This document shows, piece after piece, positions 23,896 to 35,566 of a stretch of 64,000 nucleotides of DNA. Each line of letters begins with the position of its first letter. Position 1 is the stretch's first letter. This DNA comes from Moniliella sp. 'wahieum' (Eukaryota; Basidiomycota; Moniliellomycetes; Moniliellales; Moniliellaceae). The notes below the pieces were generated by a model, which ran no database searches, was not told the origin of the DNA, and was given only the letters and a program-made list of their open reading frames with translations. Where the stretch lies: assembly GCA_003971905.1 (NCBI GenBank), contig RSEE01000060.1, forward strand, positions 1-64,000, read 5' to 3'. A program made the translations under genes and the position numbers.

Positions 23896-24310
23896 GGTCT
23901 CCTTCGCCCCCGAACCACGACGTTTCAAATTGCAGTGACATGTGACACCTGAATGGCCCGCCGCACGTGATGGACATCACGTGCCATCACCCGCCCGCAC
24001 TGAACCTCAGCCATGTGCATGGCCTGTGCCATTGAGCTAAGGCTGCCTAGGGAGGCCTACCGACCGAGGCAGGCTCCCGCGCGCTCAGCGCTCACGCCGC
24101 TCCACGGTCTGTAAACTGTGTGTATGAAACCTGTGTATTTCTACCTAGATGGGCCGGGGAAGCAACCAGCGCAGGTCACCTGGGCGACATAGAGGGCACG
24201 ATCAGATCAGATGCATGTAGAGTACACGGGAAAGTGGGCGTCGGTGCAGCCCCCAGGCGCCAAGAGGAAGAAGGGGACAAATGTGGGCGCGCGCAGCACG
24301 ATGAGAGCAC

Positions 24311-25188
24311 TTAAATGTTGGCCAACAGGTCCTGCAGCAGCTCCGTCTTGTCCTTGCCCGAATTCTTCTTGACCCATGCGTTCATCTTGGGGTCCTTGTA
24401 TGCCTTCGACGGGGGCGGTACCTCGATTGGCCAGAGGAACTGGGATACTGCCTTAAAGTTCTCCCCAACCGTCGCCAGTTCATGGACAATGTCGTCGACC
24501 GAGAGGATACCGAGCTCGCCAAGGTGTTGCTCGATGAGTGCATTGTCGGCAATGGGGACTTTGGTTGTCTCTTCCCCCTGGCCAATGCGGGCATGACCAC
24601 GTTTGTAGATCAAGTCGCGGATCACCTTAGTGCTGGGTTCGCCAAACGCCACATAGGGCGCCACGACTGCCAACATCGTAGCGGTCGCCGGGGTGAGACG
24701 GATAAACACGCCTGTCCAAGCACGCGTCAGGCGCAGCATCTGGAGCACTTGGTTCGGCTTGGTTGCAGGTCGTGTCCGTCCCACATCCTGCCGCACCACG
24801 AACACACACGTCGGGGTGTCGGGAACAGCGATGACAGAACCGGCGCCCTTGGTAGCCAGCCTGCGCAACCGCACCTGTTCCCGTCCTTGGCGACGCGCCT
24901 CGTCAACAAACGTCTCGGCACGCTTGAACGCGTCCTTGCGCTCGCGCTGCTTACGCTTCTGCTTCTGCTCGTTTTCAATCCGAGGAAAGAGTATGGTCAG
25001 CAAGCTGGTTTCCTCCTGCTCGGGGCATGTCAAGGCCCAAACGATAGGCATGGGTAAGTACGCACAGTTTGGATGCTGCGGCGCTTGACAATGTTGGCCT
25101 CGCGCTTGGCAGCATCCACCTTGCGGCGACGAAGGAACGTCTCGGGGTCAGCGAGGTGAGCGTCGGGAACGGCAGAAGGGTCGGACAT
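24311..25188 (-). CDS. RPL7: 60S ribosomal protein L7 (uL30)
   Basis: Exon 1 begins at the ATG at 25188: MSDPSAVPDAHLADPETFLR, RRKVDAAKREANIVKR. After an intron of about 95 nt (near 24970-25064), exon 2 reads QKRKQRERKDAFKRAETFVD. It continues with the L30-type core FVVRQDVGRTRPATKPNQVL, LRLTRAWTGVFIRLTPAT, VAPYVAFGEPSTKVIRDLIY, KRGHARIG, HLGELGILSVDDIVHELATV and GENFKAVSQFLWP, and ends ELLQDLLANI. Length is about 245 residues, normal for L7. The main exon is in one frame, unlike most other genes here. The intron position early in the gene is usual for fungal ribosomal protein genes. Confidence 0.93.
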
Positions 25189-28100
25189 TGTCAGAGGAAT
25201 GGTGGAGAGAGCAGGACAGTGCCGTGAGGATCCCATCCAATCTACTGCAGCCGGGGCGAGCAAAAAAAAATGGCAGGATGACCTAATCAGCAGTATTTTC
25301 CGGCCAAAATGGATTCCGCTCTTCAAGCTTTAAGCTTTAAGTTTCATCGGTCACGTGCGTTTGATGAAATTTGCATTTTGAAAGCTTGCAACTGGACTGC
25401 TGCGATCGGATGAATATCAAGCTTCCACGTTGCAGCGCCGAGTACCAACGCCCAATTTGAACGTTCAGTTGCAAGAGCTCATACTGAAGCCACAGAAGAC
25501 GCAGTAGGGTTGAGAGGCTTGGGACCAGTGTGCTGCTGGAATGCCCCAGTTACAACAATCTGACACTTCGTCCATGATGCATGATGCATGATGCATGATT
25601 AATGATTATCTCATCGATCTCAACGTTCAACTGAACGTTCAACTACGTGCCGCGGAAAACTGCGGATGGCTGCGGGGCTACATGCTACACAGCTCTCTGC
25701 TATACAGCCAGCTATACGGCCTGCTATGGCTTCGTATTCCACTCGGATCCCGTGGCCGTTGCACGACGAACGCCTAATAGCGCGCAAAGGAGAGCGGAGC
25801 GCTGGGAATGGAGGCTCGGCTGGGCGCAGACGGTGGGGCACACGAACCGAGGATTAGAGTGTCTGAGCCCTACTGAGTCACTAGTCACTCCAGGCACCGA
25901 TACTGCCGTTCTAATTCGTCGACACCAATCGAGAGGAGACCGATGCTCGAGCCGAGCTTTTGATGAGACCCCCTCAGTCCCTTCTGAATTCCAGCGGTGC
26001 CAGCGAAGAGATATGCAACAGAAATCGCCAGATGGTGGAGTGCTATCGATTGCTGGCTCCGGGCGAGGCCAGAGTTTGGCGCCACACTGGTGTAGTGGTG
26101 CTAGTAGCCCAAATCGGGAACCTCCCGGTTCATTCCTTCCAACATTCCTTCCTGGAGGGCAGGAATATGGTCTTCTACAATCAAAGAGGAGCAGAGGATG
26201 GAGAAGATGGCGGGTGGGGAGAGAAGAGAAACAGTAAGGGAGACCAGTATAAGAACACCTGTTCCTCAGTCTCTCGACAGCGGAGGGCGAGTCGTCTTCG
26301 ATGTCATCGATCATCTGCATCCGATGGATCCGATGGGAGCAGCAGGAGGCCCGCCGGCCTTCTCATTGGGGTCACACGACCCGTCGCAATGCTCTGCCAA
26401 GCCTCGCCCTCAGCGAGGGCTGAGCTCAGCCTGAGGGCCTGAGGCCTGAGGTGAGGTTCAGGGCCCAGACTGAGCTGAGCGCGGCTGAGCGCACGCTGAG
26501 CGCGATTTAAGATCTAACGATCTAACGCGCGACGCGTAACGTGTAACGCCTAGGGCCTCAAGCCACAGGGCCTGCGTGTGGCACTCTGGTTTGCGGACTT
26601 CCGGGGTTGGTGTCGCAGATGGCATCCGAGAGGCTTGAGGTTGACGCGTGACCGTGACCAGTGAGCTGGTGACGACGAGCGCTGAGCTCACCGGTGAAGC
26701 TGTGCGGGGGCACACGAGGCGCATGTAGACGGACCGGCCGGTTGCAGTGTGGGGTGGGGTGGCGGCATGGCAATGTTCAACGTTTCAGCGTTCTCGATGA
26801 GGCAGAGTGGGGGAGCAGGCATCGCAAGCTACTGCCTGCCAGCAGTCAAGCGACGGTGGCGACACACTTGCGACACCAAGCGTTCAACTCTACCCGTCGG
26901 CGTGGCAGTGCCTACTTCGACAAGGTTCGGGGATCGGAATGATCGGATCGGTTGCCCGCGAAATCGTCGGGTGGAATTAGCGACGAGTGGCTGGTAACTA
27001 GGTGCCTGGGCTACTATATAGGACGAGGGGCACATGCCAAGAGTGCTTCGTGACGAAGCGACTACTGTGAGTCGTGACTAATTGCTAGTGACGAGTCCAT
27101 GTGACATGTGATGGTGCCTCCATCGAGGGCACAGCGGCGAGTGGCTGCTCGGCGAGGCAGTTTGGGCTGTGCGGCCGTAAGATCGTAGAAGATCTGAGAT
27201 CTAAAATGTACACGATGCCACGGCCAGGCTCCTGTCCGATCTCCCTCTCCGTACCTTCGGTGTATCATCCACGTGCTAACATCCACATCCACAGAGACGA
27301 TGCAGATGTTGATCATCATTCATCAATCAGCGCCGAGACTCGACTCTGCCGTCGGCAATGCATGTGACTGAGAGAGGAGAGTAGGAAGAGAGGAGAAGGG
27401 TGACCGGGTGGAGGCGGGAAAGAAAAGGACAGATATCGCGATAGAGAGGGGCGCAGAAGTTATGTGAGGCGAATAAGGGATATCGATGCATCGACTTATC
27501 TATGGCGTGCTTGTAGGTGGGACCGGCGGGACGACAGTACCCACACAAAGCGCTGGGGAAACCATGACAAAACACGCGAAAGAGAGGAGGCATTCCGTCT
27601 CAAAAGCAAAACCATCAGCACAGCGCAGATTATTATTCCGCGCACGTCGGTCGTGTGGTCCACGGATTGTTGGAGAGGCAGGAGAAGGAATGAGGAAAGA
27701 GTGGGATGGGCTTTGTGGATAGCTATCTGTCTGGGTGGCCGTATACAGCATGAACTATACGGTGCGGCGTTTGCGCTGTAGTCACTATATTATCAGACAC
27801 AGGCAAGTGTGACACGTCGCCACCGGCCGAAGTAGGCGGTTCGTGCGTTGATCGATGACGAAGAAGTCGATGGAGCTTGAAGCCGAAAGCATGGAGTCCC
27901 AGTCGTGAAAAGGTAATCAAACCGTAGCCTTGCCACACAGGCGATCAGTCAGTCTCTAGCCCGACTGCCAAAGCATTATTCTTCCTGCTGGTCCTGCTCT
28001 GGAATCAAGGATAGCGGGGCGGCAGCAGCGGCTCACGGCCAAGGACTAGTGACTAGGGAGTAGGGAGTAGAGCGAGGGCCGGTGTTCTGTGCCCAGTAGC

Positions 28101-28634
28101 CATGCATCCCTCCCTGATGGAGGGACCGCGGCTGCCGGCTGGCACATGTCATAAGAGGAATCCTTACACTGTCGCGCAGCAGGGAGGAGCTCACCCCAGC
28201 GCGGTAAGACCCTGGCGAAGGGGCAGTCCGCCGTGGGTTACACCTCGCGTGTTCAGTCTTCCTCTCCCGTCTGATGGATGATCCGCCGAACGGCCATGGG
28301 TAGGCCACTGCCCCTCCTGCTGTGTGTCGGCCGGCGAGGCAGTGCGCCTATGGCAGAGCCAATTGGGGGAGTGCGTTGGGGCAATGCTTGTAGGGAAGAG
28401 GCGCGTTCGCTTCGCTGGCCCATCCCTGCCGCACGCATCTGCGCCGCCATCGTCTGTGTTCGCACGCATTCTGCTCGCCCAGTGCCACCCCCTGCCGTGT
28501 TCCCCCTCTTTGTCGTGGCCCGCTCTGATCCTCCTGTGCCACTTGTGGGGGTTGAGGCTCCAGGCTCAACACGCGTGTCCAGCCTGCCTGTGAGTGCGGG
28601 TGCTGGCGCTGCGTCCAACCCTCTCCCGTTGCAC
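25189..28634. other. Gene-free region, 3.4 kb
   Basis: I find no coding signal. The sequence is rich in short direct and inverted motifs: AAGCTTT (25325-25341), ATGCATG (25571-25600), GAACGTTCAACT near 25625, GAGCGC/GCTGAGC clusters at 26460-26510, GATCTAACG pairs at 26513-26530, ACTAGTG at 28043-28060. It looks like the gene-free tail at 57.3-64 kb. Part of it holds the promoter of the zinc-cluster gene and of RPL7. Confidence 0.45.
25571..25600. repeat. ATGCATG heptamer array
   Basis: About four copies of the palindrome ATGCAT with one spacer base, ending in TAATGATT. Confidence 0.8.
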
Positions 28635-30462
28635 ATGAGCGACCTCCCCCACGCCGTCCCCACGCTTGCCCCGTCTGGGTCCAGTTGGTCTCCTGCACGC
28701 CGCTCGCCACCCCGGCTGCCCGTCCCTGACACCACACGGCAGCGGTGGGCGTGGCGGTGGCGACTACGTGTGTAATGTCTGCGGCAAATCCTTTGCGCGT
28801 GAAGACCTGCTCCGGCGCCATCGCCTGCGCGAGCGACGCTCGGCCTTAATCCAGCGCCCGCCACGTCAACGCAGTTGCGCCGAATGCTCCCGCGCCAAGA
28901 GCCGGTGCGACCTAGGGCAGCCCGCTTGTGGCCGATGCGTCAAAAGAAAGAAGGCTTGTGTACGTCTCCAGAACAGGACCTCCTCTCGTGGCTCTTCTCC
29001 CTCATCCTGCGCTTGGTTGGCAAGCAGTTGCTGACGTTGGATGGTGGATGGCCTTTAGATTTACGCGAACAACCCGCTCAGCGCACGCCACGCACTCTCG
29101 ACTGCGCATCCCCTGTCTCCCGGCTTGTTCTCCCAAGCTGCTGGTGTTGCCCCGGCGTTGCGACCGCGCGCGTCGCTGCAATCGAATTTGATACCACTGC
29201 CGCTTCGGCTTCTGCTTCGGCTGCAGCCGCCGCGTTCGGCAGAGGCGAAGATGGGCGGTACGCAGTGGCGTACGAGTCCCAGTCCCGCCCCTCTGACTGG
29301 GCAAACATGCCTCAACCGCCAGCAACGCCTATGCAGCCCCTCCTCCTCCGCCATCGCAGCCGTATGGCCAGCCGGACCCCTTCGACGCCGATTGCAATCC
29401 CTCCTATCCTTTCCTACGCTCCTGGTCCGAACCGAGCGATCTCCCGCCCGATCTTCTCACCCGCGCGGCCCCGAACCCCCGGCCCACCAGTCGCCTCCTT
29501 TTCGTACTCCCCTCCCGTGGGCTCACAAGCAGTAGCACTCCGTCTTTCCATCCTCCTCCCCCGCCCCAACACGGCGTCCTGCACCCTGACCCGCCTGCGC
29601 TACCCCACCTCCATTATCCTGGCCCTGGGGAGAAAAACATCCCAGAGGGAGTGCTTGCGCCCCTGTCGTCCTCGGTCTTGGCTCCTCAGCCGTATCAGTC
29701 CCCCTCCGGCCTCATCCCGCAGGCGGGTTCGTCCTTACTATTCGACCCCGCCGTACCCATCATGCCTGCTCAGCCTCATCCTGGCCAAGCCCCATCTCAC
29801 TCTCCCAAAAACGTGCCTTGGGACGTGGAGAGACTCGAGGCGGCGCCCTTTCAAGCAAGCTCTGTTACTGACTTTGGGCTGATGGAGCCGGTGGGCATCA
29901 CCGGGGGATCTCTTCTGGCCCCGCCACTTCATTCCGCGCTCTCCACACCCCTGTCATCTCAACCTCACCATCTTGTCTCTCCTCTTCCTCCTCGGCCTCC
30001 TCTTCCACGCTCCATCCCCATCCAGACCCCTCACTGGCCCTCGTTGGCCACTCCTTCCCTCCGCCATTATCCCAAACCGCGGCTTGGCACCCCGAATCGG
30101 GCGGTCCAACGTATCAGGGTACCTCCTCCACATACGCCCCAGCCTCGGAACCGCCACATCATCTGCCTTCGGCCTACTTGACTGCGCTTCCGGGACACCA
30201 GAACCCAGCGACGCTGTCGGATCGGCAGCAGCCCCCTCCTTTCCTCACGCCACTAGGAGGAATCCAATGGGCTTCCCCCTCGATTCCCTCCGGCTCAGAG
30301 TGGGCGGACGCTTCGGGACCAGGAGAGGGGGAGGCTCATCCCCAGGGTCCATCGCCTATACGCAACAACCAGACCGCAGGCGCTCCTCTTGCTTTTGACC
30401 CAGCCCCCGCCCCGATCAATGGCATGCTCATTGAGAGTCTTTCTCTTGTTCTGAGGAGGTGA
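28635..30462 (+). CDS. Zinc-cluster transcription factor with an adjacent C2H2-like finger
   Basis: From the ATG at 28635 (MSDLPHAVPTLAPSGSSW) the protein passes, after one frame break, into DYVCNVCGKSFAREDLLRRH, a C2H2 finger that lacks the expected second histidine. After a short linker comes a complete fungal Zn2Cys6 cluster: CAECSRAKSRC and CGRCVKRKKAC, spacing C-x2-C-x6-C-x6-C-x2-C-x6-C. A likely intron (28960-29056) joins KKAC to IYANNPLSARHALS. The rest is Pro/Ser/Leu-rich with a Pro-Tyr-Gln-Ser character (QPYQSPSGLIPQAGSS; DPAPAPINGMLIESLS), in several frames. The last exon frame closes near 30462, where GAG|GTGAGC could also be a donor. No fungal_trans middle domain is visible, so the protein may be short or cut. 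Confidence 0.72.
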
Positions 30463-31307
30463 GCATGATGGCTTGTGATGACTTGGTGGAGTTTGTTATG
30501 CATGCTTAATCTTGGAGTTGGGCTTAGCGAGCGTTCGTTGGCTAGGCTTGGCTTGAGAAGGAGATGGCTTAGCCGGGGGAAGGCTGGTGGTTCTCACATT
30601 AATAAGGCACACACACCAAATAAATGAAGTTCTCGGACCCTCGTCTTTCCTCCTGATCGGAAACACCACGAGCAGAAAAGCTGCAACCGAATCGATGGGC
30701 TAACGAGTTAAGACTGGAATCGTGCGAAGTCTGAGCATCAGTATGCTGCTACTGCGAGCGTTGGGTACGTTAAGGCTTCTGACGTGAGATGTCTCGTGCA
30801 TGTCCAGCCGCGCCGCGCGAGAAACCTCTGTCCCTACCCCCCTGCGGCTCACAAACCTCAGTTACCCCGCACCCTTCCTTCTCCCGTCAACATTGCAGGT
30901 CATGCTGTACCTCAAGAGCAGATGAACCTCCCTCCATTACTGCCACCCGAATTTTTGCTCCATTGGACTTAAGGCGTTCTTTGGTCCTAGGACTACAACA
31001 CGCTCGATTCCCTTCGGAGCATGCAACAGGAAGTGCCTCCTCTTAATACTTCTCTACTTGGTCTCTCCCCTTCTCCCTTTGAATGTGGGGCAAAGATTCA
31101 CATGGACCATTTCCGTGCACTTCCTCTTTCTTGCTATCCAGGAGCGTCCGTAGGGGGGAGACGCCAGGAGCAATTCCGCCTCCTGCATAGTAACACGCTC
31201 GCTTTTTGGACTAATACTACATTTGCATCTACTCTGCCTCCCGCAGACGTTCATTCACCTCTTACGCCTTCTCTTCTCCACTTCGCTCTTTCCCACACCT
31301 AGACCAC
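30463..31307. other. Region between the zinc-cluster gene and the first LTR
   Basis: No motif recognised. An AAATAAATG at 30617 could be the polyadenylation region of the upstream gene. Short plus-strand frames at 30784-31300 may be exon pieces of an unidentified gene interrupted by the LTR, but I cannot connect them. Confidence 0.3.
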
Positions 31308-32210
31308 TGTTACAGGCTGCGTTGGATGTGAGATGGTCTGGTCCTATCTATGGCCCGCCTGCTCTGCGCATGCCCAGTAGAGTGCGATCCGAAGTCCCCC
31401 ATGCTTAATGAGTGGTTGGTCCTACCATGTACCGTGGCGCGAGTGGCCACGCACCCGCGGACAAGTGTCGCGCCCCGCTCAAGTCAAAGTCGGTTGGCCT
31501 AAATGAGGCCACCAAGTTTCCGGTATCTTTGCGACGACTGTCGACCCGTCACCACTTACTCTATCTTTCTCCCCTTTTGCGCCTGCGACAATCAACCCTT
31601 CTTTTGACGTGTTTTCCTTTCTCCACCCCTATCACGTCTCCGTTTTCCCTTTTAGATCTAGCCTGCACACCTGGTTGGTGGGAATCCTTGCCCCACCTTC
31701 CATTCTCGTCCCTTCCTTCCTTTCCTGTCCAAGTCCTGCTCGTTTCCTGCCACTTGATTCAGTACAGGCAACTCCTCGTCTCCACTTAGCTGCCTCCCCG
31801 TTTTCCAACCTCATCCTCCACAGCTTTCCATCCGCCCAGTCGCGCGAGCCTTCCTTCAACCGCGTCGATTCCCTGTACCAACTTATCTCATGGGTTCTTT
31901 TCCAGCCATGTCGACAGCAGCCCCTATTCAGTCCCAGCTCCGGCAGTGTTTGTCCTCCACTGCCTCTACCCAACCTTAAGGGCCCGGAGGCTTCAGAAAT
32001 GTTACTACGACCGAGTCGATGGATACGCAGCCTTGCCACACCTGCACCCGCCTCTCCGCTTCACGCCCACGGTTTCCCCTCGTCCCTAGCTCTTCGATCA
32101 GATCCACCAACTAGCCCGAGACCGAAACTACCGTGACCTGTCCTCCCGTCTCCTATGGGATTTTGTACCCCCATACTTGGTTGAGCCCCCTGGTGGGTGG
32201 GTGCATGCTC
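31308..32210 (+). mobile_element. LTR copy A of the TGTYACRGG family (diverged)
   Basis: About 900 bp, colinear with the copies at 35567-36440 and 53562-54434 over most of the length: GCCCGCCTGCTC, CATGCCCAGTAGAG, ACGACTGTCG, TCCGCCCAGTCGCGCGAGCC, the GGAGGCTTCAGA block. Starts TGTTACAGG. It is the most diverged of the three. Flanks ACCAC and ACCGC differ at one of five bases and may be the target duplication. No coding capacity; I read it as a solo LTR. Confidence 0.75.
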
Positions 32211-33780
32211 ACCGCTGGCCTGTGGTAAGGTTCCTTCTTTGGCAGTGCTTGGGCTCAACGGGCGCGATTGGAAAGTTGCCAGGTTCCCCCATCTACCGAA
32301 GACTGCTCGAGATGATCAAAGAACTAATGATGAATCCCTCCGCCTTCTGTCCACGGCCTACTTATACGCTCTCACTGATGGTTACACGATACATTCGACA
32401 CATAATCTGATTATTAGACGCTGGGGATACATGTTGCGTGGAAGAATCGGGTCGAAGAGTTTTATTGGTGAGATGGAGCATCGCTGGCATGCCGACCCAA
32501 CTCTTTCGTATTCACTCTCTCGCGCGACATCTCCGTTTTGGAAGTAGCGGAAATTGGAGGGGGGCAGAGGGTGTCGACCTGCTGCTATGTTGATGGCTTC
32601 CCACCCGGGGGGGGGGGGGCACGAGCGATATAGGAACAAATGCCCGATAAGCGAGCATGTGGTGTATAGGCGCAGCGTTGCTTATCCCTGTCTTACGCTT
32701 TGTGCGCGTGATACGGACGCGACATTGTAGGATTCAAAAGGTATTAACATACAACGTGTGAGTTCCTTTCGCCGAGCAAGGAAAAGAGCAATGCATCTCT
32801 TGGCTGAGTGAAGGGTAATGGAGACGAAAGCAGAACACAATGTCTATTTGGAACAAAACTGTCTCCTGTATATTACTTCCCTCATTTTACCTTCCTTCAT
32901 CCAGCAAATCAAGAAAACGGCGCATTGGAAAAGAAACTTCCATCTTCCAGCTCGTCTCCCCGACGATTACCCCTCCACTTACACTGTTTGTTCGAGCAAG
33001 ACAGCTCCTCTCCCGGCCAACTGCTTCCATGCCCCCCCCCCCCCCCTCCAGTATCATCTGTATATCCCTCACTCTCTTTTGAAGCGAGCGCAAAGCATCT
33101 CGCAACTAAGGGAGGAATACGGGGTGCAAATTGAACACGCAGCCAAGTTGGCGAAGAGGGGTAGGTCCCGGAAGGTGTAAAATCTGTCATTTTGCATCTC
33201 CACATCTCTTCGCCCCCTCTTCATTGATGCCCAGATCGTCCACCCCACCAACCGACGCAGCTGGTGGACGGACACGGGCCACAATGTGAGATCCTCCGTT
33301 CCATTCCAAACCATCATTTCTCCCCTCCCCTTTCTCCCGCCCGCTTTTCCCTCTCTCTCTCCTTACAGTTGTCTGCGCATATTGGAAATCTTGGATCTTG
33401 TACATTCCCTTCCTCTCTATCCCGGCATATCTCTGTGGACTCGCTCACGACCCTCCTACGTTCACGCCCGTGAGCCTTGGACTTTGGATCTGAAACGCGT
33501 TCAGTCCTCCGTGAGTCTTGTCTCCGATGGGCAGGGAAAAGGTCTCCGCCCCAGTGGGAAGCCAACCATCCTGTCACATCACCCCTCTTATCCGCCCGGA
33601 CGCTCCCTCGGCTCCGTAGTGCCCTCGGCTATATAAGGCTCTATAACCCTTCTCATAGCCTCCTGTACCTCTCCTCAGAACTACATCGTTTATCCTCCTC
33701 CTAGTTCAGCAGCTGATCCAGCACCCAAGCCATACATCCCACGATCCGTAGGTGCTTGATATCTGGGTCAATCCCAAGAC
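32211..33780 (+). other. Unassigned, possibly coding stretch
   Basis: Plus-strand frames at about 32197-32547 and 32818-33180 have even composition and exon-like ends. The second ends QLREEYGVQIEHAAKLAKRG and is followed by a plausible intron into IVHPTNRRSWWTDTGHN, and a second plausible intron (GTGAGATC..CTTACAG, about 33287-33368) into further frame pieces such as EPWTLDLKRVQSSVSLVSD. I do not recognise a family. It could be the rest of a gene cut by LTR copy A, or a transposon part. Confidence 0.3.
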
Positions 33781-33804
33781 ACAATGGCTACAGAATCTGT
33801 TATC

Positions 33805-33820
33805 AATCTGTTAACAGATT
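33805..33820. repeat. Perfect 16-bp palindrome
   Basis: AATCTGTTAACAGATT, just outside the left end of the fold-back element. A second copy of GAATCTGTTA lies directly before it. Confidence 0.85.
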
Positions 33821-33890
33821 CGCTGTTATCTCCGCCCCGCCCCCCTGGAATCGACCACCACGCATCAGTCATGTACATCACGAGGAGACC

Positions 33891-34384
33891 ACCGGGCCTA
33901 CGGCCCGGTCTGCTGTGTCGCCACCTTAGCCACCGTTCCCCCGGTCCACCGTCGCCGCCGTAGCCACCGTTCCCCCGTCGCCACCTTAGCCACCGTTCCC
34001 CCGGTCAACCATCGCCACCGTTCCACGTTGGAACCCGTCCACGCTGGAAAGACGAAATAATATCACCGATACGCCCTGGCAATGGGTGGCTGGGAACGTG
34101 GCGCGGGGCATGCTGATGTAAAAAGTGCACAGGGCGTTTGGACGAATCCCTCTTGAAAGCGGCGTGGACGTTTGCGCAATGTTCTGACGTAAGCCGGACG
34201 TGCCACGGGCGTAAGAGGGAGTCACCCGCGCACATGGGTGATAAATTCTCTCCAGCGTGGAACGGTGGACCGGCGGCTGCGGTGGTGGCGGGGGAACGGT
34301 GGCTACGGTGGCGAAGGTGGACCGGTGGCTGAGGTGGCGAGCAAGCACCAAGCACCAAGCACCTGACCGGGCTACGGCCCGGTC
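33891..34384. mobile_element. Fold-back (inverted-repeat) element, about 494 bp
   Basis: Both ends carry a palindrome of the same sequence type: ACCGGGCCTACGGCCCGGT at 33891-33909 and GACCGGGCTACGGCCCGGTC at 34365-34384. Inside them, C-rich arms on the left (GCCACCTTAGCCACCGTTCC repeated, 33915-34030) are the reverse complement of G-rich arms on the right (34255-34350, GGAACGGTGGCTACGGTGGC type). The 220-bp centre is unique and has no reading frame of note. It has no transposase, so it would be non-autonomous. Confidence 0.7.
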
Positions 34385-34614
34385 GTCCTCTAGTCTTAAT
34401 ACATAAGACTTACATAGAGATGCATCACTAGCGCGCATCACTGCCGCTCACAGATCTTACATCCGTGCGTCTTATATCCGGTGCATTGCGTTGTAATCCT
34501 CAGGCCCCACGCCCCCAGGCTGAGAGGCCGCCGGCGTTATGCAGCCCGGTTGCATCAGCCAAAAGGCGCCGTCCCCGTGTCCCCCCAACCCCCCCATTCT
34601 TCCGCCAGCCGCCT

Positions 34615-35553
34615 GATGCCCTGCAGCAACACCCCCCCAGCGTGGTCCCAGGCCAACATTCCGGACCTCACCGGCCGCACTGCCATTGTCACCGGAGCCA
34701 ACACGGGGCTTGGGCTGCAGACCGCCCGGGATCTGTGTGCTGCTGGCGCCGCAGTGACACTTGCATGCCGCAGCGAGGTGCGCGGCAAAGCAGCGGTGGA
34801 ACAGCTGGCATCCGGAAACCTCAAGGGACGTGTTTCGCTGCAGCTGCTCGATCTCGCCGCCGATCTGGCATCGGTCCGAGCGTTTGCTACGCGTTTTGCC
34901 ACCGAACACTCCCGCTTGGACCTCCTTGTGCTTAATGCTGGTGTGTTCGTCACGCCCTTTGGCGCGCCCCCTGATCCCCCCCGCACCAAGGATGGGTTTG
35001 AGCTCATGTTTGGCACCAACCATTTGGGCCACTTTGCCTTGGCCGCTCACCTGTTCCCTCTCCTCCGCTCCACTGCCAACAGCCGCCTCGTCGTGCTCTC
35101 CAGCGCCATGGCCACCCGGGCACAATTGACATTGCCGACCTCAATTACGAGCACCGGGCCTGGGATGGTACTACTGGGTACGGGACGAGCAAGTTGGCCA
35201 ACCAATGCTTTGTGTACGAGGCCCACCGCCGTTTGACTGAGGCTCACATTGAGGCACCGACGGTGTACTGCGCTCATCCAGGCTGGTCTCAGTCGGACCT
35301 GGGACGGTCCAAAATCATCAATACCCTAAACTGGCTCGGCGCCCAAAAGACCGAAATGGGAGTGCTGCCCACTGAATTTCAGGCGACCGCGTCGGAAGCT
35401 GTTCCAGGCTCCTATGTTGGACCGTCCCGCTGGGGCGGCATGCGGGGTCCTCCTGGTGTGACCGATTTTTTGCCAGCCGCAACTGACCCACAGACAAACG
35501 CGGCGTTGTGGGAGCAAAGCGAACGCATGACGGGAGTGACATGGGCTCTGTAG
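34615..35553 (+). CDS. Short-chain dehydrogenase/reductase (retinol-dehydrogenase-like)
   Basis: NAD(P)-dependent oxidoreductase with a Rossmann fold. Visible: the cofactor motif TGANTGLG after LTGRTAIVTGAN, NAGV (LLVLNAGVFVTPFGAPP), NHLGHFALAAHLFPLLR, LSSAM, and the catalytic YGTSK (TGYGTSKLANQCFVYEAHRR). The substrate-loop region is HPGWSQSDLGRSK. About 313 residues, typical for this class. Start at the ATG at 34615; the reading frame also extends upstream of it. One break near 35122 separates LSSAMATR from TIDIADLNYEHRAWDGTTGY. The stop is only 13 bp before an LTR, so the 3' UTR and terminator may be supplied by the LTR. Substrate unknown. Confidence 0.85.
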
Positions 35554-35566
35554 CTCAGTCTTATGC

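Noticed and set aside
31523-32136. A protein frame inside LTR copy A (Pro/Ser-rich)
   Set aside because: The same DNA in copies B and C has different stops and frames; the conservation is at the DNA level, as expected for an LTR.
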